A stretch of 20,711 bases of DNA from CAYURP01 sp964447175 (lineage in GTDB: Bacteria > Zixibacteria > MSB-5A5 > SM23-73-2). The DNA is taken from assembly GCA_964447175.1 (NCBI GenBank), contig CAYURP010000046.1, forward strand, positions 1-20,711. The letters are read 5' to 3'. Positions 14,053 through 20,711 of the stretch are shown here, in pieces. Positions within the stretch are counted from its first letter, which is position 1, and each line of letters begins with the position of its first letter. The notes beneath the pieces were generated by a model that was not told the origin of the DNA, made no database searches, and saw nothing but the letters and a program-made list of their open reading frames with translations. A program made the position numbers and the translations under genes.

Positions 14053-16140
14053 ATGCAGTTAATATCGGAGATACTTATCTTAGGCTTTTTTGCATTTTTT
14101 CTTTTGTCGATTCTAAGATTTAAACCGGGCTACTTTAAATACTATCCTGCAAGCTTTCAGAAGATCAGCTTAGGGCTTTTTATTCTCATCTTAGTTTTAG
14201 CTTTTAAAATGATAAATAACTTTTGGGATTTTACGCCTGAATCCTATCTGAAAGCTTCGATGTGGGTAGGTATAATTCTGGGTGGTGTGTATATGATCTG
14301 GGGTTTTTTGCACCTTTTCTTTATGGGTTCAAAGTCTCAAGCTGACTTCTTACATCGGATGAGGCAGGTGGTATGTTTCAAAGCTATTGCCTCTATTCCA
14401 ATCCCCTCCAAAAGCTATGAGCAGATTTTGAAAGAATCCCTGAATAAGTTGATGGATATTATGAAATTCAAGATGGGGATAGTGTTTAAACCTTCGTTTA
14501 ACTCTCACGACATGGTTCTGGTGGGTTATTGGGGAGTTCCCTCGGAAAGGGTTAATGCGATTCTTTCACTGCCCAAAGATAACGGTTTCTACAAAGAGGC
14601 GATTATGAGCCATGAGGTGGTGGCTTACGATGAGGTCAACGCATTGCCCGAATATAACCATTTGTTTACCGAAGAAGATGAAATACACTCCTTTGCTGCA
14701 GTTCCGTTGAAATTTGGTGGTAAAAATCTGGGTGTGATTGGACTCTATGATACCAATCCTAAAAGATTTGTTTACCAGGAGACTTTGTTTCTTACCTCTT
14801 TAGGAAAACTTTTGGGCGTTATGGCTGAGCAAACCCTGAAAGCAGATAGAAACAAGTGGAGAAGGGAATATATCTGTGTTGCTGATAAAATCTCCAGGAT
14901 ATTTCAGTTAGATAGTCCTATGGAAAAATCCATCTCCAGGATGGCTAAGCTTTTGCGTAAAGTAATTCAATTCGATTATCTTTCCTTAGCCATCACTGAT
15001 ACATCATTGGAGAATATGCAACGCATTTCAGTCGGGTCCGGAGGTAATCTTCTGTTAAGCAAGGAGCATTCCCTGCCCACAAGGGGGACCGCTGTTCTGG
15101 AGGCGATAAAAACAAGCAGGCCGTTAATTCACAGGGAAATCGAGGATGGGAAATATATGGAGGAGAATCTGCTTAAGGCTATGGGGATTAAGTCAAGATT
15201 GATTCTGCCCTTATCCAGATACGGTGCCCTTACTTTTGGAAGCTTGAAAACAGGAAATTATCAACACAAGGATGCCAAATGGATGAATTTGATAGGATCT
15301 GTTCTCACCAATGTCCTGATAGACCGTGAAATGAGGGAGATGATAAGTAAGAAAGATAATCTGCTTATGAAGCTGAAAGAGATAACTGATGAGACCCTGG
15401 TGGAAAAAGGGAACGAAAAAATATTTTCGGATATCGCCAGGAACATAACCGAACAACTGCCCACTTCGTTTTGCAGAATATCACTATTAGGTAAAGACAG
15501 GAATAATCTGAATACGATTGCCCTGGAGAAAATCAGGGATCAGGGAATAAAGCTCAAAGATGAAAATACTCACCCCCTTTCACTTTTGCCCTGGCACAGA
15601 ATGGTCTTAGAAACAGGAAGAACTATGCTGGTCAATCAGGAAGACCCGGAAAGCCTGATGCCGGATGAGGAATGCGAGGAGATTATGTCCAAGGATTTAA
15701 GGTCCGGAATACTGGTACCAATAATTAAAGATCAGGATCAGGTTGGCGTTCTCTCGGTGGGGGAGATGAGATCCTGGAACAGACGCCCCTTCGGGCAGGA
15801 GGAGGTGGCTTTTGTTAAAAGTTTAGCCAATCAGATTCCCTTGATTTTAGAGAAGAATTATAGAAATTCATCTTCAGCTTCAAATATCGGATCAGAACAG
15901 GGAAAAAGACTCAATCAGTTGGGCTTTGATATAAATTCCTCTTTGTCCACCATATTCGGATCGGTGGAGCTTCTTAAAAGCAAAAAGAAGAATCTGGATG
16001 GGGAAACCTCGAAATATCTGGATGTAATCGAAAAGGGCGGACAAAGAATTCAAAAAAGCTTTAAAGGTTATCTAAAACCTCAGCAATCAGAGGTTTCAAA
16101 AGTCAAAAAGGATTTAGTAAAACAGAAAGTTACCGCATAG
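14053..16140 (+). CDS. Membrane protein with tandem GAF domains and a degenerate histidine-kinase dimerisation segment
   Basis: An upstream ATG at 14008 exists, but the ATG at 14053 has ggaggggg four bases before it and is chosen, giving 695 residues. Membrane segments are at about 5-20, 40-56 and 70-92. Three GAF-like domains follow, about 120-262, 282-425 and 452-600, each with the hydrophobic strands and LGVIGLYD / VGVLSVGEM-type motif. Residues 617-678 look like a HisKA/DHp helix pair (LGFDINSSLSTIFGSVELL), but the phosphate-accepting His is replaced by Phe625 and the conserved Pro by Ser630. No HATPase domain follows. It is therefore not an autonomous histidine kinase; a sensor or scaffold that pairs with a separate kinase is possible. 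No response regulator is adjacent. Confidence 0.85.
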   Translation: MQLISEILILGFFAFFLLSILRFKPGYFKYYPASFQKISLGLFILILVLAFKMINNFWDFTPESYLKASMWVGIILGGVYMIWGFLHLFFMGSKSQADFLHRMRQVVCFKAIASIPIPSKSYEQILKESLNKLMDIMKFKMGIVFKPSFNSHDMVLVGYWGVPSERVNAILSLPKDNGFYKEAIMSHEVVAYDEVNALPEYNHLFTEEDEIHSFAAVPLKFGGKNLGVIGLYDTNPKRFVYQETLFLTSLGKLLGVMAEQTLKADRNKWRREYICVADKISRIFQLDSPMEKSISRMAKLLRKVIQFDYLSLAITDTSLENMQRISVGSGGNLLLSKEHSLPTRGTAVLEAIKTSRPLIHREIEDGKYMEENLLKAMGIKSRLILPLSRYGALTFGSLKTGNYQHKDAKWMNLIGSVLTNVLIDREMREMISKKDNLLMKLKEITDETLVEKGNEKIFSDIARNITEQLPTSFCRISLLGKDRNNLNTIALEKIRDQGIKLKDENTHPLSLLPWHRMVLETGRTMLVNQEDPESLMPDEECEEIMSKDLRSGILVPIIKDQDQVGVLSVGEMRSWNRRPFGQEEVAFVKSLANQIPLILEKNYRNSSSASNIGSEQGKRLNQLGFDINSSLSTIFGSVELLKSKKKNLDGETSKYLDVIEKGGQRIQKSFKGYLKPQQSEVSKVKKDLVKQKVTA

Positions 16141-16158
16141 ATACGCACATAGTTATTG

Positions 16159-16992
16159 TTAAGGAATTGTAGAACCTTCTTTCTCTCCGTTCTGGCATAT
16201 CTTTGGATTGCCATAACAATAAAGACAGCCATGATAGCAGGAGAACCACTCTCCTATGTCTGTAGATCTGGTGCAGTGGCAGGCAGGTCTCTGCGAGGGG
16301 TCTTTGGCTAAGGAACAGGGCTCCTTTTGGGGATGAAGCTGGGTTAATATCCTGCCATCAATGCATCCGGTTGTGGTCAGATCCGGGAAAACACAGGTGG
16401 AAAGCTCTATATCGAAATTTTTTGCCAGAGGCATCATCTTGTTTTGAATAAAGCTTTTGATCTCAGAGATGGGATGATCCAATATCTGAAAATCGTATTT
16501 TTTTAATCTTTTAATCACCTTGGGGTAAAGAGTAACATAGGAGGTGATGACCCTCTTTATCCCAACAGAAGAAATGGCTCTTAAGATATCGATAAAAAGA
16601 CCAATATCTATGTTGGTCAGATGGGTTTTTTCCTGATAGTAGAGGTCAATTAAGGGATCATATCTTACTGCAATTCTTTGGGGCGATCCCACAAACTCTG
16701 CAACTTGATGAAGCTGAGGCAAAATCTTCTCACAAGGGGGTGCATTGGATTCCAGAGGAGTTCCACCCAAGCCTGTCACAGTTAAAAGAACATATAGCTG
16801 ATCTATTTTATTAAGTGAATTCTGTAAGTTTTTATGTTCAAAGAGGTTTCTGGTGTCTTTTGTCCAGATAACCAAGGTATGGATGTTCTCCTCACCAATT
16901 TCTTCAAGCTTCTGCAGCATAAAGTCGGGATAGAAGGTCAAAAGGTCGACCCTGCGGCTGGTTGAGATTATTTTTTTGAATTTCATATCCAT
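16159..16992 (-). CDS. DUF1848 family protein with C-terminal Fe-S type cysteine cluster
   Basis: The 277-residue protein opens with ISTSRRVDLLTFYP, equivalent to the ISASRRTDIPAF start of DUF1848 proteins. It contains VIWTKD and LTVTGLGGTPLESNAPP blocks and ends with PACHCTRSTDIGEWFSCYHGCLYCYGNP. C252, C256 and C259 form a CxxxCxxC set, reminiscent of radical-SAM cysteines but placed at the C-terminus, and C238 with C240 lies just before them. An iron-sulphur cluster is likely; the reaction is unknown for the family. There is no clear Shine-Dalgarno; MDM offers two possible starts two codons apart. It stands alone, converging with the GAF gene at only an 18-base spacing. Confidence 0.85.
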   Translation of the reverse strand: MDMKFKKIISTSRRVDLLTFYPDFMLQKLEEIGEENIHTLVIWTKDTRNLFEHKNLQNSLNKIDQLYVLLTVTGLGGTPLESNAPPCEKILPQLHQVAEFVGSPQRIAVRYDPLIDLYYQEKTHLTNIDIGLFIDILRAISSVGIKRVITSYVTLYPKVIKRLKKYDFQILDHPISEIKSFIQNKMMPLAKNFDIELSTCVFPDLTTTGCIDGRILTQLHPQKEPCSLAKDPSQRPACHCTRSTDIGEWFSCYHGCLYCYGNPKICQNGEKEGSTIP

Positions 16993-17087
16993 TTAAATTA
17001 TTTGTTTAGTTAAAAGTATTCTTGTTCAGATAGAAAGGCAAGAGGTTTTAATGATTTGAAGATGTAGTTACTCAATTCATCGAGTTT

Positions 17088-17137
17088 GTAGTTTGCCGAT
17101 TTATCGGCGAAATACGCCCCATAAATGGGGCAACTAC
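17088..17137. repeat. REP-pair element, GTAG family A, copy 2
   Basis: Outer arms tgtagtttgcc and ggcaactaca enclose two hairpins, gccgat-tt-atcggc and gccccat-aa-atggggc. Each half reads GTAG, two or three bases, palindrome when read inward from its own end. It is the cleanest example of the family in the window. Confidence 0.75.
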
Positions 17138-17186
17138 AAGCCCGCCACCCATCGAGAACGCTTCCCAACGGATGGAACGAATGAAG

Positions 17187-17209
17187 GGAGTGCAAAAACT
17201 TGTTTTTGC
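17187..17209 (+). repeat. Single REP unit with GGAG head
   Basis: GGAGT is followed by gcaaaaac-tt-gtttttgc, a perfect 8-bp stem. It corresponds to one half of the pair at 6279-6332. The opposite half is missing or decayed. Confidence 0.65.
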
Positions 17210-17242
17210 AAACAATGGCAACAATAAATTACCCACTGTTTA

Positions 17243-17267
17243 CGTCGGGCGTAAAGCCCGACGCTAC
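17243..17267 (-). repeat. REP unit, GTAG family B, single copy
   Basis: The arms cgtcgggc and gcccgacg form an 8-bp stem with loop gtaaa, followed by CTAC, so on the minus strand the unit reads GTAG then palindrome. The same suffix GCTACATTTT follows the unit at 17524-17546. Confidence 0.65.
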
Positions 17268-17283
17268 ATTTTGCTTTCATGTT

Positions 17284-17349
17284 CTGTCAGGTCTTGCCCA
17301 TTTGGATGTGACCTGACAGTTTTTAAAGCCCAATAAATTGGGCAACTAC
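17284..17349. repeat. 9-bp palindrome followed by a family A half-unit
   Basis: ctgtcaggt (17284-17292) and acctgacag (17311-17319) are perfect arms around an 18-base loop. The half-unit at 17328-17349 (hairpin gcccaat-aa-attgggc plus AACTAC) is identical to 13710-13731 over 22 bases. Confidence 0.6.
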
Positions 17350-17367
17350 GAGACATCGAATATATTT

Positions 17368-17419
17368 GTAGTTTGCCGATTTATCGGCTCAAAAGGTGCC
17401 CCATAAATGTGGCAACTAC
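17368..17419. repeat. REP-pair element, GTAG family A, copy 3
   Basis: The left half is identical to copy 2 through GTAGTTTGCCGATTTATCGG. The right half has gccccat-aa-atgtggc, with one arm base changed, then AACTAC. The spacer between halves differs from copy 2. Confidence 0.7.
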
Positions 17420-17433
17420 AAGGCCACCACCCG

Positions 17434-17461
17434 GTAGCCCCACCTTGTCCTCAAGGTGGGG
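17434..17461 (+). repeat. GTAG-headed 10-bp hairpin
   Basis: GTAG is followed directly by ccccaccttg-tcct-caaggtgggg, a perfect 10-bp stem with a 4-base loop. No T-run follows, so a terminator role is doubtful. It resembles in sequence the hairpins used as terminators after the dockerin genes. Confidence 0.6.
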
Positions 17462-17468
17462 TTATGAT

Positions 17469-17546
17469 GTAGCGGAAAGCTTCAGCTTTCCATTTTTTCT
17501 TTCCCCTAATCCCTTCCACCGATGGAGGTCTAAAGACCTCCGCTAC
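17469..17546. repeat. REP-pair element, GTAG family B
   Basis: Outer arms tgtagcgga and tccgctaca enclose the hairpins ggaaagc-ttca-gctttcc (17474-17491) and ggaggtc-taaa-gacctcc (17524-17541). Both halves have a GTAGCG head read from outside. The inner arms of the two halves are unrelated in sequence but each is perfectly self-complementary. Confidence 0.7.
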
Positions 17547-17570
17547 ATTTTCCCGTCCTTTTTTCCGCAA

Positions 17571-17606
17571 CACAGGTTGCCTGCCTGGCTAAGGGAACAA
17601 CCTGTG
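17571..17606. repeat. Long-loop palindrome sharing its loop with 6437-6476
   Basis: Arms cacaggttg (17571-17579) and caacctgtg (17598-17606) pair perfectly over 9 bp. The segment TTGCCTGCCTGGCTAAGGGA (17577-17596) matches TTGCCTGCCCGGCCAGGGA at 6445-6463, although the arms of the two palindromes differ. Confidence 0.6.
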
Positions 17607-17618
17607 ATATCTGCAGTT

Positions 17619-17701
17619 GGTTGGGCAATTGGATTTGCCCAACCTGAAAAATATGGTGGCGGAAATCCCCGAAACGGGTCTTGACGACAATTCCGCCACC
17701 A
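17619..17701. repeat. Two further perfect palindromes (10-bp and 11-bp arms)
   Basis: ggttgggcaa (17619-17628) pairs with ttgcccaacc (17635-17644) around a 6-base loop. tggtggcggaa (17654-17664) pairs with ttccgccacca (17691-17701) around a 26-base loop. Neither has the GTAG head or a T-run. Confidence 0.6.
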
Positions 17702-17742
17702 AAGAAGTAATGGAAATCCGGACGTTTTAATAGAATTTTGAC

Positions 17743-17771
17743 TTGACAAAAATCCTTTTTTGGGTTTTAAT
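17743..17771 (+). promoter_or_regulatory. Sigma70-type promoter of the symporter gene
   Basis: A perfect TTGACA (17743-17748) is followed after 17 bases by TTTAAT (17766-17771). Predicted transcription starts about 55 bases before the ATG and probably also serves the peptidase gene downstream. Confidence 0.65.
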
Positions 17772-17831
17772 TGTTATCTAATTTTGTGATATTTAATTCT
17801 GAGATATTTAGATAAATCTGGATCCTCTTAA

Positions 17832-19217
17832 ATGATATATTTCTGGTTCATCTTAGCTTATCTTCTCTTTCTGATCTTTGTAGGTGCCTACCGCAGCAGA
17901 ATGGTGAAGACCCAGGATGATTTTATGGTGGCGGGGAGAAGGCTCTCGGCTAAAGTCCTGGTAGGAACCCTTCTGGCTACCTGGATCGGATCGGGTAGCA
18001 TTATCGCCGGTGCAGGATTGGCTTATAAAAAGGGATTTCCGGCTCTGTGGTTTGATGCCGGAGTGTGGGTGGCAATCGTGATACTCTACCTTGTGGCGGG
18101 CAGAGTCAGGAGATTTGCCCAGTATACTGTTCCGGACATTCTGGAGGCCAGATATAATCAATATGCCAGGATCTTAGGAGCTATTACCACTATTGTTGCC
18201 TACACTGCCATTGCTAGCTATCAGTTCAGAGCCGGAGGGATGGTTCTGAATATTGTCACGGGCATTCCCGTGGATCAAGGAATAATCATCACAGCATTGT
18301 TTGTGATAGGGTATACTGTTTTGGCCGGGATGATCTCGGTGGCTTATACTGACGTGGTTAACGGGATTGTAATGGTTATAGGAATAGTTTTTGCCATACC
18401 ATTTCTCATTAACCATGCCGGTGGATGGAGTTCCATCATTAATATTTTGCCCAAAGAGCACTTCCAAGTATTGGGGGATATGTCCCTTTTCGAAGCATTG
18501 GGATACTCTCTGCCCACCATGCTTTTGCTTTTAGGTGAATCGAATATGTATCAGAGATTTTTCTCAGCCAAAGATGAAAAAACAGCTAAACGATCGGTAA
18601 TAGGATGGATCTTCGGGACCATAATTATGGAAACTGCTATTGTAGTTTTGGCTATTGTGGGAAGTGCAATATTTTTAGGCATAGAGCCGGAGATGGTCAT
18701 TCTGCACTCTGCCCGGTATGGCTTGCCCCAGATTATAGGATGTGTTATGTTAGCAGCAATTGTAGCTATAATTGTCTCCACTGCCGATTCCTTTCTTTTG
18801 GTTCCTTCCACTAATATCATCAGAGATATTTATCAGAGATTTATAAATCCTGAGGCTTCTCAGAAAAAGATTATTCTTTACTCCCGGATAGTGGTTGTAT
18901 TACTTGGAATAATAGCTTTTGTCCAGGTGAGATTTTTTACCACGGTATTAGAAATGGCAATTTATGCCTATACAGTGTATGGGGTGGGTATTACTCCTGC
19001 GGTTATGGCTGCCTTTTTCTGGAAAAGAGCAACCGCTGCAGGTGGAGTTACCTCCATCGGTGCCGGGATGATTACTACCATCCTGTGGAAAGCATTGGGT
19101 AATCCCTGGGGAGTTCCCACAGTCTATCCCCCTTTGATTTTATCCCTTCTTTGCCTGATTTTGGTTAGCCTTTTAACCCCAGCACCTGAAAAAGCGAAAT
19201 GGAAACAATTTTTTTAA
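17832..19217 (+). CDS. Sodium:solute symporter (SSS family)
   Basis: A 461-residue polytopic membrane protein with the SSS pattern: first helix at 2-18, then DDFMVAGRRLSAKVLVGTLLATWIGSGSIIAGAG (the conserved unwound helix region with sodium-site residues), YTVPDILEARY, the YTVLAGMISVAYTDVVNGIVM motif, and STADSFLLVPSTNIIRDIYQRF late in the protein, with its conserved small/polar residues. It is close to the usual length of the family, with no cytoplasmic kinase extension. The substrate cannot be told from sequence; relatives move proline, pantothenate, sugars or carboxylates. Only 26 bases separate it from the following peptidase, so an amino acid or peptide breakdown product is a reasonable guess. 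The ATG at 17832 lacks a strong Shine-Dalgarno. Confidence 0.9.
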   Translation: MIYFWFILAYLLFLIFVGAYRSRMVKTQDDFMVAGRRLSAKVLVGTLLATWIGSGSIIAGAGLAYKKGFPALWFDAGVWVAIVILYLVAGRVRRFAQYTVPDILEARYNQYARILGAITTIVAYTAIASYQFRAGGMVLNIVTGIPVDQGIIITALFVIGYTVLAGMISVAYTDVVNGIVMVIGIVFAIPFLINHAGGWSSIINILPKEHFQVLGDMSLFEALGYSLPTMLLLLGESNMYQRFFSAKDEKTAKRSVIGWIFGTIIMETAIVVLAIVGSAIFLGIEPEMVILHSARYGLPQIIGCVMLAAIVAIIVSTADSFLLVPSTNIIRDIYQRFINPEASQKKIILYSRIVVVLLGIIAFVQVRFFTTVLEMAIYAYTVYGVGITPAVMAAFFWKRATAAGGVTSIGAGMITTILWKALGNPWGVPTVYPPLILSLLCLILVSLLTPAPEKAKWKQFF

Positions 19218-19243
19218 TTTTAACTTTCAAAAGGAGTTTTAAG

Positions 19244-20711
19244 ATGTACAGTTTCCGAAACATTCCTAAAAATAAAAAGCTTATATGTGTGTTTCTTTTT
19301 TCTTTTTTCATAAGTTTTTTAATCCTTTTCAATTGTGTTGGAAAACAGAGCTCGGAGGATAGGAAATTCGGTGAGCTGGTGGACAGATTTATGGATTGGT
19401 ATTTTATGACCTCACCGGTATCTGCCACCAATAACGGCGCTCATCAATATGATGGGGAACTGGATGATTTCAGTTCCGAGGCTATCATGGCAAAAGGCGA
19501 GAGTTTACGCTTTTTTCTCCAGGAGTTTGATGCTATCGATACAACTCAGCTCAGTTTCGATAATAAAATGGATTTTAAAATACTTGGCGACGAAATCGAG
19601 GGGCGGCTCTTCCAGCTTGAGGTTCTAAAGCCCTGGGAAAAATCCCCTTTGATGTACAACTATATTGTTGGTGGAAGCATTTATTCTCTGATATCCCGTG
19701 ATTTTGCTCCCTTAGAACAAAGGCTGGGAAATGCCCTGTCCCGTTTAAGGAAAATCCCCGGGCTTTTAAATCAGGCTAAAGCCAATCTAAAAAACCCACC
19801 CGAAATATTCACCCAGACCGTTATCAGGCAGAACAAAGGGACAATAAATCTCATTAAAAATGATCTAATTGCCGCAGCAGAAAATGTTCCATCTTTAAAG
19901 GATAGTATAATTGCTGAGAGCAAAAACGTTGTCACGGCTTTAGAGTATTATCAGAATTTTCTGGAGAACGATCTTTTGCCACGCTCCAAAGGAGATTTCA
20001 GGTTAGGGGAAAAACTCTACAAAAAGAAATTAAGGTTCACCCTGAATACGGATTTGGAATCAGAGGAGATAATCAAGAGGGCGGAGGAGGAATTTAAAAA
20101 GGTAAAAAAAGAAATGTATGATACTGCTTTGCCTTTACATCAGGAATTTTTCCCGGGACGTGAATACATAGAAAAAGGAGAAAAACTGGAGAATATTATA
20201 ATAAGGGAGGTTCTGGACGAGATAGCCAAAGATCAACCGAAACCAGAAAATTTGGTAACGGTTTGCAGGGGGATTCTGGATAGTTTAACTCAATTTGTAA
20301 AGGATAGAGATCTGGTAGATTTGTCCGGGATAAATCCGGTAAAGGTAGACTGGGAGCCGGAGTTTTCCAGAGGGGTGGCTATAGCTGGATTGGATGCGCC
20401 AGGTCCTCTGGATAAGGGTATGGAATCATATTACAGAGTTTCACCGATTCCCGAGGACTGGACCCAGGAGGAAGTGGAATCCTATTTAAGGGAATATAAT
20501 AACTGGATGCTTATTGACCTGTCTGTACACGAGGCTATGCCTGGACATTATGTGCAGCTTCATTATGCTAACCAGTGTCCCTCCCTGGTAAGAGCAATAT
20601 TTGGAAGTGGTTCCTTCTTAGAGGGGTGGGCTATTTTTTCCGAGTGGATGGTGGTAGATCAGGGATTTAAAAACTCAAATCCCAGATTGAAGATGATGAG
20701 ATTGAAAATGT
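19244..20711 (+). CDS. DUF885-type zinc peptidase-like lipoprotein, 3'-truncated by the window edge
   Basis: The frame opens at ATG 19244, eight bases after aaggag, and stays open for 489 codons to the end of the window. A basic start (KNKK) and hydrophobic stretch lead to LFNC, with C31 a possible lipidation site; Asn before the Cys is unusual. The family signature HEAMPGHYVQ (H429-E430...H435) and the later EGWAIFSEW (E460) give a gluzincin-like metal site. The N-terminal half (DWYFMTSPVSATNNGAHQYD) matches the usual DUF885 start. The family includes peptidases with uncertain substrates. It would act outside the inner membrane, possibly feeding the symporter encoded just upstream. The missing part should be about 80-100 residues. 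Confidence 0.88.
   Translation, partial: MYSFRNIPKNKKLICVFLFSFFISFLILFNCVGKQSSEDRKFGELVDRFMDWYFMTSPVSATNNGAHQYDGELDDFSSEAIMAKGESLRFFLQEFDAIDTTQLSFDNKMDFKILGDEIEGRLFQLEVLKPWEKSPLMYNYIVGGSIYSLISRDFAPLEQRLGNALSRLRKIPGLLNQAKANLKNPPEIFTQTVIRQNKGTINLIKNDLIAAAENVPSLKDSIIAESKNVVTALEYYQNFLENDLLPRSKGDFRLGEKLYKKKLRFTLNTDLESEEIIKRAEEEFKKVKKEMYDTALPLHQEFFPGREYIEKGEKLENIIIREVLDEIAKDQPKPENLVTVCRGILDSLTQFVKDRDLVDLSGINPVKVDWEPEFSRGVAIAGLDAPGPLDKGMESYYRVSPIPEDWTQEEVESYLREYNNWMLIDLSVHEAMPGHYVQLHYANQCPSLVRAIFGSGSFLEGWAIFSEWMVVDQGFKNSNPRLKMMRLKM

Larger units (their letters stand above)
16993..17831. other. 839-base gap packed with palindromic repeats, then the symporter promoter
   Basis: No credible gene lies here; the open frames across 17373-17749 on both strands are made of repeats. 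At least ten hairpins fill 17088-17701. The last 130 bases are AT-rich and carry a near-consensus promoter. Individual elements are listed separately. Confidence 0.8.

Noticed and set aside
16159..16992. Radical SAM enzyme call for the DUF1848 gene
   Set aside because: The CxxxCxxC cluster is at the C-terminus, not at the start of a TIM barrel; the start ISTSRR and the overall pattern fit DUF1848 better.
17010..17195. A 61-codon minus-strand frame upstream of the DUF1848 gene
   Set aside because: It overlaps repeat copy 2 and has no recognisable protein features.
17088..17701. Possible CRISPR array
   Set aside because: The repeats are palindromic pairs of several families with no regular spacing and no unique spacers of constant length; no cas genes are near.
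17373..17749. Open frames on both strands (about 100 and 68 codons) before the symporter gene
   Set aside because: They consist of palindromic repeats read as protein, lack ribosome sites and have no protein-like pattern.

Overview
The window looks like chromosome from an uncultured Gram-negative bacterium of the FCB-like type, most like candidate phylum Zixibacteria. That assignment is an inference. It rests on two secreted proteins ending in CGDANGDG-type dockerin modules, a secreted protein ending in a FlgD-like / Por-type C-terminal module (QNYPNPFN start), a TolB-like PD40 protein, and gaps full of small palindromic repeats. Base composition is moderately AT-rich. No tRNA, rRNA, CRISPR array or intact mobile element was found.

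Layout. 1-442: C-terminal end of MutS2 with its Smr nuclease domain. 486-1787 (minus): an AT-richer orphan gene with a HEPN-like Rx4-6H motif, its own sigma70-type promoter, and upstream of it a decayed fragment resembling a REP-associated tyrosine transposase (RAYT). 2067-4258 (minus): a chelatase gene read in two frames. A ChlI/BchI-like AAA+ part ends at a TGA directly after an A AAA AAG slippery heptamer, and the integrin-I (VWA) half of ChlD continues in the -1 frame. 4456-6210: dnaG primase. 6586-8510 (minus): two paralogous secreted dockerin proteins, each with a consensus promoter and its own terminator hairpin. 8672-11218 (minus): a likely two-gene unit of a membrane-anchored TPR/PD40 protein and an M50 site-2-type protease. 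11399-13600: large secreted protein. 14053-16140: membrane GAF-domain protein ending in a histidine-kinase-like dimerisation segment without the histidine or an ATPase domain. 16159-16992 (minus): DUF1848-type Fe-S protein. 17832-20711: sodium:solute symporter followed after 26 nt by a DUF885-type lipoprotein peptidase that runs off the window.

Two observations stand out. First, the chelatase locus has the arrangement expected of a chlD gene that makes both the small subunit (termination) and the medium subunit (-1 frameshift) from one mRNA. Second, the intergenic regions carry several families of hairpins headed by GTAG or GGAG, often as facing pairs with diverged but still complementary arms. 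This is the hallmark of REP/BIME elements mobilised by RAYT enzymes, and a RAYT-like remnant lies in the same window. The 839-base gap before the symporter gene is almost entirely built of such palindromes.
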